This document shows, one piece after another, positions 1 through 8,745 of a stretch of DNA of 24,537 nt. Numbering within the stretch: position 1 is the stretch's first letter; each line of letters opens with the position of its first letter. This stretch comes from Entamoeba invadens IP1 (taxonomy: Eukaryota; Evosea; Mastigamoebida; Endamoebidae). The notes below the pieces were generated by a model, which saw only the letters and a program-made list of their open reading frames with translations, was not told the DNA's origin and searched no databases. The DNA is taken from positions 15,240-39,776 of the forward strand of contig NW_004440125.1 of assembly GCF_000330505.1 (NCBI RefSeq), written 5' to 3'. Made by a program: the position numbers and the translations under genes.

Positions 1-347
1 CCTCCTACTGTAATTATCGAAGTTTGATTTTAATGGAATTAAACATTTTCGTATATTTTGTATATTCAAGAGAAGAACATTCTTCAAATCTACAATATTC
101 TAATTTTATTGCGTGTTTTGGGAATATAATTTCACTCAAAAATTTTTGTTATAACTACGGATTATAATAATAAAATTCATTAACACATTCACATATTATA
201 CAATTGAGATAAAGTAACAATTTGACTGAACTAAGTGAAGAACACCCATTAAATGTAAAGATATCCAAATCATTTATATATATACAAAAATAACAATTTA
301 TAGTGAAACAAATTTAATTATTCAAATGTTTATCATTATATTGTGAT
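1..347. other. AT-rich intergenic, no gene seen
   Basis: Low-complexity AT-rich DNA downstream of the EF-1alpha-like gene, with no convincing frame, tRNA or inverted repeat. On the minus strand a TAATT-type motif about 30 nt beyond the stop codon could serve as the polyadenylation signal of that gene, since Entamoeba uses TA(A/T)TT-like signals. Confidence 0.5.
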
Positions 348-1814
348 TTAATACAATCTAATATCTTTTGTCCTCCAAGAATAATAATAACTTGCTTCTT
401 TTCTTCCAGCAAAAACACTATGTTTTGCGCAGTATTTCATGATTGTTTCTTTTGATGTAATAGACCATGGAATCACTTCTTTAACACCACCATAAGCTGC
501 TATATTTCCATTATCTCTTAAAACAAAAGTCCCTAATTTGGGGAAATCATGGAAAGTCTCAACACAAACTGGTTTGATTGGCATAATAGTGACAACTGCA
601 ATATCTTCTTTCATTATTTCCACACTACTTAACTTTTTTTCTGGTGCATTTCTTTTTAGTATTTTTACTATATCGAGTACTACACAAGGCACCTGCGCCA
701 TATGGATGTTCATAGTTGGAGCCCACCCCTTCTTTACTATTCTGTCGTCTACAATTTTGATTTGTGCGACAAATTGTTCACATCTGACAGCAGGACAGTT
801 GAGATCAGAAAGAACCTCTCCTATTTTGTAGTCTCTGCACGTTGTATTTGCAACATTCACGCCAACAAAATCTCTTGATTTTCCTTCTGAAATAGAATTA
901 CCCAACATTTCAACGCTTTTTGTTTTAGCTGAGAGTCCACTTGGAGACACTGTAAAAAGTTGGTTTGCACGTACAATTCCACTCTCGACAATTCCAACTA
1001 ACACAGTTCCAACACCACTAATTTTGTAGACATCTTCTACTGTCATTCTGAAAGGCAGTGTGTCAAGTCGACTTCTTTCTGGGGTTTTGAGTGTGTTAAG
1101 TAGATCGGTGACTGTTCCAGTTTTGTTGATAGCCCATGTCATGTTTTTTGAAGAAACAGTCAAATTGTCTCCTCTAAGTCCATCAATTGGAATTAATCTG
1201 ACATTTTCACTTTTAATTCTGACGACTTTTAAAAGGTCCAAAATTTTGTATTTCGTTTCTTCAAAACGAAATTCAGAGTATTTCACTTCACCCATTTTGG
1301 TGATAATAACTGCTACTAAATCAACTAAAAAGGCTTTTAATAGTATCAACTTTTCAATAATTGCTTCTTTTTGGTCGTCAAATTTTTGTGAGGCAGAAAC
1401 AACTAGAAATGAGACATCTCCTTTGTGAATACCCCGAATTGTATTTTTGATGTACTTTATATTGCCCGGAGTGTCTATAAATGAAATATTCATTTTTTCA
1501 AATTCTTCCATAGTCGTGCGTCGTAATTGGTCGTGACTTAGTTTTTCCTTGAATAATAAACTGTTCTTGGCAATGATTCCCTTGGTTAGTTGAATATTCG
1601 TTAATGATTTACATTTTTCTCTTTTGGTCTTTTCAAAGACCCAAGCATACTCACAATTTGGTCTTTGTGTTTCGATACATTCTCTTTTGTATTGGTCTAT
1701 TGTTCGTTGATCAATAATTTGAAGGCCAGCAAAAAGATGCCCAAGAAAAGTACTCTTCCCGCTTTGGAAAGGACCAACAACTACAATATTGAGGTGTTCA
1801 TTCAAAGTGGACAT
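348..1814 (-). CDS. Divergent EF-1alpha-like translational GTPase paralogue
   Basis: The 488-residue product follows the EF-1alpha plan: G domain (about 1-235), then two beta-barrel domains with diagnostic stretches such as DVYKISGVGTV and KPVCVETFHDFPKLG. Canonical EF-1alpha carries aminoacyl-tRNA to the ribosome. Here the nucleotide motifs are eroded. G1 (GPFQSGKST, residues 14-22) is intact. The switch-I motif ERGIT is replaced by KCKSLT. G3 is DTPGN (114-118), not DxPGH. G4 is TKMG (172-175), not NKMD, so the Asp that selects guanine is missing. G5 has IDGL in place of ISGF. An extra segment of roughly 20 residues lies before G3, and the product is longer than canonical EF-1alpha (about 430-450). 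The ATG at 1814 is chosen because the upstream extension starts at a TTG and overlaps a TATTTAA box. The frame is intact, so it is probably an expressed, specialised paralogue with altered or lost GTP use. A decaying duplicate is the alternative. Confidence 0.85.
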   Translation of the reverse strand: MSTLNEHLNIVVVGPFQSGKSTFLGHLFAGLQIIDQRTIDQYKRECIETQRPNCEYAWVFEKTKREKCKSLTNIQLTKGIIAKNSLLFKEKLSHDQLRRTTMEEFEKMNISFIDTPGNIKYIKNTIRGIHKGDVSFLVVSASQKFDDQKEAIIEKLILLKAFLVDLVAVIITKMGEVKYSEFRFEETKYKILDLLKVVRIKSENVRLIPIDGLRGDNLTVSSKNMTWAINKTGTVTDLLNTLKTPERSRLDTLPFRMTVEDVYKISGVGTVLVGIVESGIVRANQLFTVSPSGLSAKTKSVEMLGNSISEGKSRDFVGVNVANTTCRDYKIGEVLSDLNCPAVRCEQFVAQIKIVDDRIVKKGWAPTMNIHMAQVPCVVLDIVKILKRNAPEKKLSSVEIMKEDIAVVTIMPIKPVCVETFHDFPKLGTFVLRDNGNIAAYGGVKEVIPWSITSKETIMKYCAKHSVFAGRKEASYYYSWRTKDIRLY

Positions 1815-1835
1815 CTTGTTTGGATTTGTTTTAAA

Positions 1836-1855
1836 ATGAATTAAAATTAAATAAA
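1836..1855 (-). promoter_or_regulatory. Core promoter of the EF-1alpha-like gene
   Basis: On the minus strand TATTTAA (1853-1847) is followed by an Inr-like AATTCA, and the ATG lies about 39 nt downstream of the box. This matches the known Entamoeba core promoter (TATA-like GTATTTAAA plus AAAAATTCA) and the very short leaders of the genus. It decides the start codon of the gene. The match is short in AT-rich DNA. Confidence 0.45.
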
Positions 1856-1859
1856 TCAA

Positions 1860-3118
1860 TAATTCAAAAACGTGTTCTTCATTAAATGTTTGAGTTTTAA
1901 CTTTACAATTGTATTTTTAGAATATAAATTATTTTTTATTATAATTATTGTGAAAATCCATTATATTACTCACATAAATTAAAACATCAAATACAGTTTT
2001 GTTTATGTTGTAACTTAACTTAATCGAATCGACATATTAGAACATCATCTCAGTGTTAATTCGTATAAAAAGCAATACAATTATTAAAACACATCTTTTT
2101 AAATAAAACTAAACCAGTTAAATATATAACTATTATATTTTAATAATTAGTAATTGGAATGACGACACTAAAACCATTATTTGGTGATAAAAACATGATC
2201 ACTACGAATTAATTGCTTCTTAAAGTAAAAAACAACAATATTTAAGAATAAAAATGGTTACTTCGATTTATGACTCATATCGATTTGAAATGATTGTATC
2301 TTATTGAACATGAAACTTAATTTTTTAAATCAGAACACTAAATATGAATTACAAGCCCATATTACAAAATTATATATGCACGACTGTTTTGACGTGAATT
2401 AATTGAATCTTCGTGATTAAAACATATAAAAAGTAAACTATGGAAAGCGTGTAAATATAAATAAAAACTGAATCGAACACATTTATTTATTCAAAACTGA
2501 ACGCCCAATGATAGCATGATAAAGATTTTATAATTCAAATAATATGGAAATTAATTTATATTGTAAAATTGGCAACATAGCGTTTATAATTGTAGACAAA
2601 TGGAACTTGTTTAGAAAGTGTTGATGCCTAACATATATAATAAGTTGGGTTTATTATAAGCCACATCTCAATTTTTAACAAACAATAGTTATGCTTATTA
2701 AAAACTTAGTACAAGCAAATCAACATTATTAAAATAACAATTTACTGTTTTGATTAATCTATTAAAATTTTATGTGATTAATTCGAACAGGTATTTTATT
2801 TTGTATACTTTTATCGTTTTTTTAATTGGTTAGTGAGTTTTTTCTATAATCAATTATTTTTTTCTTTTTTATTTATTTGCTATTTCACTTTAAATGGTTT
2901 TGTTTATAATAAATAAATGTCATTCAAATAACAGTAAATTCACATTTTTTATATTTGACGTATTAAATATATATTATTCCTTTTTGTAATTGTCTTTTTA
3001 GCTTCCAATAATATAAACAACTACAACAAAGTTTTACAATATGATAATATGATTGTAGGTATATGGCATGTATACCAATTAAATTGCTCGAAATCCCAAA
3101 TAAAGTAATTAAAGTGAA
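1860..3118. other. 1.26-kb AT-rich intergenic region
   Basis: No frame resembling a protein family, no tRNA and no clear terminal inverted repeats were found. A short near-palindrome (GGTATA...TATACC) occurs near 3059-3077. A weakly similar pair containing GAATTAATTG occurs near 2207 and 2396, too diverged to call a repeat. It sits upstream of the divergent EF-1alpha gene and downstream of the interrupted solenoid gene. Confidence 0.4.
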
Positions 3119-3805
3119 TTAATGAAACCCAAAGCCACTGAGTGTATTTCGGGCATATCCAAACGGTGCTCCAAATAGATTTTGTTGTGGATTATCAGCG
3201 TCTCTGACTTGATTTAGTCTTTGTGTCAGCGCATTAATTTCATCAAAAATTTCGACGTCACTACTTTCTATTTGTGTAATGTTTTCTGGCTTGTTCGATA
3301 TCACAAAACACCTTTTGCACATTTTCAATACGATGTGTTTTGTTTCATTTCCAATTATCAAAAATAAATTCTGGCAGTTCTCAAAAGTTGCTGATTTTGA
3401 CATTACATACAATTGGTCAGGTACATTGTCGATATTTTTCATTTTAAATTTGTTCAAACGCATTTTATCAAATAACATAGTTAATTCGGTCGTGTCAAAA
3501 CACAAATCGCCAACATTTTAATACATCCCGGAGCTGTTGATCATTTGAATTTGAGACCGCTCAAAGTGAATTCCGTTGTATTTTCCCTCCCTCGTTGAAA
3601 AAATGATCGACCCATTTGATTCGACAATGTCCACTTCCTTTGTTTTACTCATTAATTTAATATCAAACTTAGTACAATTGCGCATTTTCAGTTCAACCAC
3701 ATTAAGTGCCGAATTTACAATTCCAAATACAAAAACAGTGACAAAATTACAATTCTTCATTTCTACTCTTCCAAACGCACTTGAAAAGAAAATTAGACAG
3801 TTTGT
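3119..3805 (-). pseudogene. CAP C-terminal-like beta-solenoid gene, interrupted by in-frame TAA
   Basis: Two same-frame segments (3805-3518 and 3517-3119) read as one protein broken only by TAA at 3518-3520. The first holds short repeats with NC at turns (TNCLIFF, MKNCNFVTVFVFG, MRNCTKFDIKL, then SNGSIIFSTREG). This spacing resembles the CARP/C-CAP beta-solenoid of cyclase-associated protein and tubulin cofactor C, ending in the DGCxIYLS-like turn. The second segment repeats a related unit (FENCQNLFLIIGN...LKMCKRC) and ends in a Gly/Phe-rich tail. The CAP C-terminal domain binds actin in other eukaryotes; whether that role existed here is unknown. The only in-frame ATG is at 3760, inside the first repeat, so the N-terminus is missing or lies upstream: a 43-nt GT...TAG stretch (3848-3806) would join an in-frame segment at about 3911-3849 that itself lacks an ATG. 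Family assignment is by pattern only. Stop-codon readthrough or two genes are less likely than a nonsense mutation. Confidence 0.45.
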
Positions 3806-3827
3806 CTATTAATGTTATTTGATACAT

Positions 3828-3835
3828 TTTAAATA
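3828..3835 (-). promoter_or_regulatory. TATTTAAA box upstream of the solenoid gene
   Basis: TATTTAAA on the minus strand is a good match to the Entamoeba TATA-like element. The next ATG (3825-3827) opens only a short frame, and the ATG at 3760 lies about 75 nt from the box, further than for the other genes here. The box also falls inside the possible upstream intron, so its role is unclear. Confidence 0.25.
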
Positions 3836-3997
3836 AAAAAATAAAAACGTCCCGAAATATTTTTTTTGGGACAATTGGGATTTGTCCATAAACACATACC
3901 AATTGTTCTATTTTTTACGTTTTATTTAATGTTGGATGTACAGATCCCAAAAAACATACCGGCAAAAAAATAATAGTAAATTATGTTTTTTTGGTTT

Positions 3998-4093
3998 GTT
4001 GTTATTTTTTCAAAATTTTTATTAAAAAACTATTAAATAGTTTTTAATATTTATCTTTATAGATTGTCGGTTAGTTTTTTTTGGGTTTATATA
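3998..4093 (+). repeat. Dispersed AT-rich repeat, copy A
   Basis: This segment and 5484-5577 share TTTTTTCAAAATTTTTATT, then a near-perfect palindrome (AAAACTATT/AATAGTTTT), then TTTATAG and a T-run followed by GGG. Copy A ends exactly where the MITE at 4094 begins. A fragment of the same motif (TTTTTTGGGATCTGTACAT) lies on the minus strand near 3935-3957. Confidence 0.5.
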
Positions 4094-4286
4094 CAGATCG
4101 AGTATTTATGGGGTGCCAGAAACTTATTGGGTGCCAGAATTATTTTAAGAACTGAAAGAGTTTGGCACCCATTTTCATATCAATTATTACCAAGAAAAAA
4201 AAACAAATAAAAAACAAAAAACAAAACCCGTATTTTTTCATCAATCAATCCTCAAATTTTTTGGCACCCATTAAATACTCTAACTG
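4094..4286. mobile_element. Tc1/mariner-type MITE, 193 bp, TA target
   Basis: The ends form an imperfect terminal inverted repeat: CAGATCGAGTATTTATGGGG on the left and, on the reverse strand, CAGTTAGAGTATTTAATGGG on the right, both continuing into TGCCA. A TA dinucleotide borders each end (4092-4093 and 4287-4288), and CAG ends at TA are typical of Tc1/mariner elements. GGGTGCCA occurs twice in each orientation, so the element can fold back on itself. It has no coding capacity. Confidence 0.7.
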
Positions 4287-4545
4287 TACATAAAAATTAA
4301 AACCATTTTTGTCTATTAGATAACCTTAAAAAACCAACTTTGATCGATTTCAATTAATTATCCGTTTCGAGAATATACAATTAATTTGTATGTTTTTATT
4401 TTGATTAATTAGTTAACCGACAAATAAAAAAAACACAAACAATTGACTTTAACTCTCATTAATATTTTTATTTTTGATTAAAAAATTATATCGATTAAAT
4501 TTATCATACACTTAAAGACAATTAAAAATAATATCTTAAAAGTAA
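4287..4545. other. Rab-like gene upstream region
   Basis: AT-rich leader of the Rab-like gene. A weak TATA-like ACACTTAAAG at about 4508-4517 lies roughly 30-35 nt before the ATG at 4546. No other feature is seen. Confidence 0.3.
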
Positions 4546-5472
4546 ATGGAAAAATCTATGGAAGAACAAGTCAATGTGTTTTTACTTGGTGATTGTTATG
4601 TTGGGAGAGTTTTTTATTTATAATTGTTATATAATAAAACTCATGTGTAGACTTCTGTTGTACTACGTTTTGTTTATAATTCTTTTGGTGATAAATATGA
4701 TTATGAATTTGGGGATATGTTTACTGATATAGTTTGTTTTTCTGCTAAAGTTTATCGTTACAAAGTACTAAAACATAGAAAATGCTTATAGATAGGAGAC
4801 TTGTTAATGTGACGTTTTGGGAACCATGTTTGTATTTTTGATTGTTATTTATTATCATTACTTCTTCGACATAAAAAAATATTTTCATTCATTTTATTAA
4901 TCATTTTAAGTGCGTTGTTAATAATATTTGTAAATTAATATATTAAATAATTTAAATTACAAATTTAATAAAGAGGTGCAATCACACATTTTAAGTCTAT
5001 GTTTTCATGTGCTAAAAAAACATGTCAAAGTGTATTTGTTTTTTGTTGTTCTCGCGATGACGAATTGTCTTCAATTTCTTTGAATTATTGGTACAAAAAC
5101 TCTTTAATTTTTCAAAACGAATACCAACGACTACTTAAAAAAGTTTTAATCACAAAAAATGATTTACCACAAAACGAAAAAGTCTCAAAAGAAGCACACA
5201 AATTTGCAATGAAAAATAAAATTGAAATTTTTGAGTGTTCAGCAAAAGAAACTGTTGGTGTTACCGATTTTATTTGTTCGATTGTTCAAGATATTTTTAG
5301 TGTAGATTCGTTGGTTGCTAAAATTGTCGAAAATAAAAACACGGAATTGTTATTAAAAGAACATAATAATAAATGCATTTTCGTTTATTTTGTTATTTAT
5401 ATTATTTTTTACTTTACTTATACAGTTCCCAGAAAAACCGAACGGCATAGAATAATTTATAGTATATTATAG
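4546..5472 (+). CDS. Rab-like small GTPase with three short introns and damaged nucleotide motifs
   Basis: A model with exons 4546-4608, 4651-4731, 4779-4827 and 4976-5472 gives 229 residues that line up with a Rab without gaps. Exon 1 carries G1 (GDCYVGR). Exon 2 gives TSVVLRFVYNSFGDKY and switch I. Exon 3 has RRLVNVTFWEP. Exon 4 starts CAITHFKSMFSC (where a Rab has AGQERF.SM) and holds G4 (TKND) and G5 (ECSAKE). Introns are 42, 47 and 148 nt; the second is a canonical GTTTGT...ATAG, the first starts GTTTTT, and the third starts GTTTGT but ends GAG. Rabs direct vesicle traffic. This one lacks the P-loop Lys (Arg instead), has WEPCAI for WDTAGQ, and has no C-terminal prenylation cysteines. 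The last exon instead encodes a hydrophobic run (KCIFVYFVIYIIFYFTY). It is either a pseudo-GTPase with a tail anchor or a gene in early decay. Rab identity is firm; the intron model is good but not proven. Confidence 0.65.
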
Positions 5473-5483
5473 TTTTTTTGTTT

Positions 5484-5577
5484 TTTTGTTCTTTTTTTCA
5501 AAATTTTTATTGAAAAAACTATTAAATAGTTTTCAGAAACCATTTTTATAGTTTGCCTGTAGGTTTTTCTGGGGTCT
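5484..5577 (+). repeat. Dispersed AT-rich repeat, copy B
   Basis: Starts about a dozen bases after the Rab-like stop codon and matches copy A (3998-4093) in order: T-run, CAAAATTTTTATT, AAAACTATT/AATAGTTTT palindrome, TTTATAG, and a T-run followed by a GGG-containing stretch. It then runs through TCTGTACAT. Copy A is split from a similar TACAT by the MITE, so copy B may represent the unfilled site. Confidence 0.45.
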
Positions 5578-5630
5578 GTACATATTGGTGATAGTATTAT
5601 TAAATTTAGGTTTTCAAAAACTTACAGATA

Positions 5631-6539
5631 CAGTATGACAAGTTTGACTTAAACCACAAGTTTGGGTTAAATGGTAAAAATTATAGTTCAATTATAATAT
5701 TTTTTGAACTATAACTTGAACTAATTAATTGCTTTTTTATATTCAAGTTTATATAAATAATAAAATAATTAAAAGCAAGTCAAAAACCCAAACGATTATA
5801 TAAAGAATAAGAAAGCTATAAACCAGTAAAGATTACTATAAACTATCACACAATCATGATCATTAAGATTTTAATGTATTAGCAAACAACGTAAAGTACA
5901 ATTAAAAATTATTTGATTGTATAAGCATAACATTTCAAATTCAAGTCAATTATAAATACAGTCTGGTTTCCCAGTGTGTATATTCAACGTTCTTGTTGTT
6001 CTCCATTAAACGAACATTAATTAAGAACAAACCGAAAAACATAGGCCCACTCTTATTTAAGTGGGTATAAGTTTCACTTGCCACAATCAAGCGGAGGTTC
6101 TTAAAATTTTACTCTTGGGAGGTTTGGCAATATTTCCTTTTGTTGAATTCGTTTTTATGTGTATTATTTGGTTTATAGTTAAAAACAGTATTTACCTATC
6201 ACGATAGGGAATACTGCTAATTTATTGTATTTACAATAAAAATAAAGTAACACAAACGTTTCCGAATGAGGCGGTGTATGTTTTGACATGTTTAAATACA
6301 ACGAGACAAACATGTTGGGACATACAAAACAATACTTAAAATGTGTTTTGGTTTTATTTTTAAGATTCAAAAGCGACATAAAACGATAGAATCAATAATA
6401 ATAATTTAAATATTATTCTATTTAACCATTTAATTATTTTCTAGTTTAACCCACTGTTTACTATTGTATATAGTTTTTAAACCATTAACGTGAACCATTT
6501 AAGTCAAACTATTCCATTTAAGGCAAACTTGTCTGACTG
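5631..6539. mobile_element. Non-autonomous Tc1/mariner-like element, 909 bp, TA target
   Basis: Left end CAGTATGACAAGTTTGACTT and right end (reverse strand) CAGTCAGACAAGTTTGCCTT match at 17 of 20 positions and continue into AAA. TA flanks both ends (5629-5630 and 6540-6541). GTTTGACTTAAA-like units recur just inside the ends (for example near 5665 and 6500), as subterminal repeats. The interior has no recognisable transposase. A small minus-strand frame at 6179-6379 has no family signature. A CCCACT...AGTGGG hairpin lies near 6047-6066. Confidence 0.65.
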
Positions 6540-6541
6540 TA

Positions 6542-6978
6542 AGTTCCAAGTTAACAATTTTAATCACAAATTATATTTAATATATATTATAATATTATCG
6601 GTTTTGAACACTTTGATTTGAAAAAATTTTGTATGCAAATTGAGTTCACTTTTATACAAAAAGTGTGGTCAAATAACAATTGAGGCACATTTTGTGAAAA
6701 GGAAAATAAATAAATATGTGTATGTATTTGATATTAATTGATGGCAAACCGTATTACACGTAACACAAAAGAAACCAAAATGAATTGTCTGTTAAGTCAT
6801 TTTTAAAACCGTGCAACTTTGACGTGTCAGTGCAACTTTGTTTATAGTATAATTATAATAAAACAATTCCATGTTTTTAGAAACAAAACAAGAAAACACA
6901 AACAAATTTCTGTAAAACTATTACTCTAATTAATATACTATAACTAAACTATAACTAAAATTGCACAATTTCTCTCAA
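6542..6978. other. AT-rich intergenic between MITE and coding remnant
   Basis: No gene, tRNA or clear repeat recognised. The sequence is A/T-rich with scattered AATTATAAT-like runs. Confidence 0.4.
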
Positions 6979-7170
6979 TTAGTTTTTTGGGTTGCACCAT
7001 TCAACAGTCTCGTGTTTACCGTAATTTTGCAGCGAAAAAGTCTTTGAATCACACAAATTGGCTAGTCTCATTATTTTCTTTTTTATAAACGAGATGTTTA
7101 ACGTTTGCTCCATCCAAAATCGATATACAACACTGTTATTTTCGTTCTGTGCTACAATTGGAATTCTGGA
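6979..7170 (-). pseudogene. Coding remnant, 63 codons, family not recognised
   Basis: The composition rises sharply here and the minus strand has an open stretch with protein-like content: IPIVAQNENNSVVYRFWMEQ, then a Lys/Ile-rich segment and LANLCDSKTFSLQNYG, ending in EWCNPKN and TAA. An in-frame stop (7174-7176) sits just upstream, with no ATG near the start and no matching upstream exon that I could find. It looks like the C-terminal end of a lost gene, or a last exon whose upstream exons are too decayed to see. I cannot name the family. Confidence 0.35.
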
Positions 7171-7176
7171 TTTTTA

Positions 7177-7562
7177 TGCTTTTTAATTTAACAAGCAGTT
7201 GAACTTATCATTTAATTATCGAGTTATATTTTATGTTAATTTATAACCTAATTAAACTTTATGTTATTGTTATTGTTGAAAAATAGAGTTTTACCTTTGT
7301 TGTGAGTAAAAATAATAAATTGCACACTTTTTCGAAATGACTTTTTCATGAATAAATGGATAATAATTAAATAAATTGTGAGCTTTTATAACTATTATTT
7401 ATCTTGATAAAAATGTTTCAGTTGTTTACAAAATAATAAAAAAGTTAAATATTTACCAATGTAAAATAGCAAAATAATACATATCACTTATTTTCAAGCA
7501 ATTAACATAATCGACATTTTGTGTCAAAATGCCGATAATGATAATTTTAAACAAAGGTTTAT
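7177..7562. other. AT-rich intergenic
   Basis: No gene or structured element recognised. It may hold decayed upstream parts of the remnant at 6979-7170, but no frame supports this. Confidence 0.35.
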
Positions 7563-8582
7563 TTAACACTTAACTGGCCGAAAACCAAATTTTTATTAGA
7601 ATAATAACAATATCAAAAAATGCCTTCTTTAAAAAAAGTTGTTAAAAAAGACCAAAAACCCCTTCTTGGCCGAAAAACCGAAAAATGACCCAAAACTTAT
7701 TCAAAAATAATAAAAATGAGGACTCAATTACCTAAGATTTGTTTTTGAGGTTAAAAATAGCAACACTTTTTTTTCAAAAACACAAACAAACTTTTCAAAA
7801 GCAAGAATGTATGGTAATTTTTGTTCTCTCAAGAATGTTAATTTTCGCCAATCAAACATCAAAACTTTTTCTATAAAAAACTTGATTTTTGTTTCAGCCC
7901 AAACTGCTTTCTATTGAGAGTTGCGCGATTCAGAAGTGCCGCGTTTAATAGGTTTTACTATATTTCAGAACCTCAAATTTGTTTTATTAAATAATAATAT
8001 ATCCAATATACAATAACAAATTTTGTTGCATAAATAAGACGTATATTAAAAATATAAAAACGAACCATAACAAACTCAATTTGATTTAATGTATGTCGGT
8101 GTTGACTAGATAAACAGCAAGTTGCTTTTTAATTTGGTAATATGTTGTTTTTATTGATGTTTTAGTTCATGTCATTAAAAATAGATCTGAATAAAAAACA
8201 AAAAAAAAACAATCTATTAATATTATTATAACATTATCATAACAAATAGTAAATATTATGATAAAAAATATATAAAACTATTTATTTAGTTATTTAATTA
8301 ATATTATGTAACAATAGTTTACATTATTATATTTTCCAAACATCATTTTTGTCTTTTTTTGCAAAATCCAAAAAATTTTATAATATTAGTTTGTGTTATT
8401 ATAATTATACAAAACAATTATTTAATTATGTCGTCATATTCAAAAATAATTTTATAAAATTTTTACCAAATTTCATTTTGAAACATGAAATTCATGAAAA
8501 ATGAAATGAAAGGCAAAAATCAAATTTGGTATTAAATTATTTGAAAATTTATATTTTTGGCTTTAGGCCATTTGAGTGTTAA
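7563..8582. mobile_element. piggyBac-like non-autonomous element, TTAA target
   Basis: The element proper is 7567-8578 (1012 bp). Left end CACTTAACTGGCCGAAAACC and right end (reverse strand) CACTCAAATGGCCTAAAGCC match at 16 of 20 positions and continue into AAA. Both are bordered by TTAA (7563-7566 and 8579-8582), the target duplication that defines piggyBac insertion. The interior is AT-rich with no transposase frame, so the element would need a transposase supplied elsewhere. A short extra GGCCGAAAAACCG occurs near 7669, echoing the left end. Confidence 0.65.
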
Positions 8583-8745
8583 TATAATCTTTTGTATTAT
8601 GTTCCTTTTTTCGAAAAAAATATGTTATTTGGTGTTAAAAGAGTGTATAAAAATTAACATTAAAAACTAAATAAACTTCAATCGTGTCTTTAAATCTCGA
8701 TGTTTTAACATCAAAAAATGTTTGTTATGTTTTTATTGATTATTA
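8583..8745. other. Spacer between two insertions
   Basis: AT-rich DNA separating the piggyBac-like element from the structured block. Nothing recognisable. Confidence 0.35.

Noticed and set aside
1815..1859. N-terminal extension of the EF-1alpha-like protein
   Set aside because: It begins with TTG and overlaps the TATTTAA box and Inr; alignment to EF-1alpha starts just after the ATG at 1814.
1860..3118. Diverged transposon in the long intergenic region
   Set aside because: Similar phrases around GAATTAATTG are too short and too AT-rich to support element ends.
4999..5472. Independent 157-codon gene starting at ATG 4999
   Set aside because: The segment starts in the middle of a Rab fold. 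The preceding bases 4976-4998 continue the same fold in frame, so it is the last exon of the Rab-like gene.
6179..6379. Minus-strand 66-codon frame inside the 909-bp MITE
   Set aside because: It has two Cys and some His but no recognisable zinc-finger spacing or homologue; chance frames of this size are expected.
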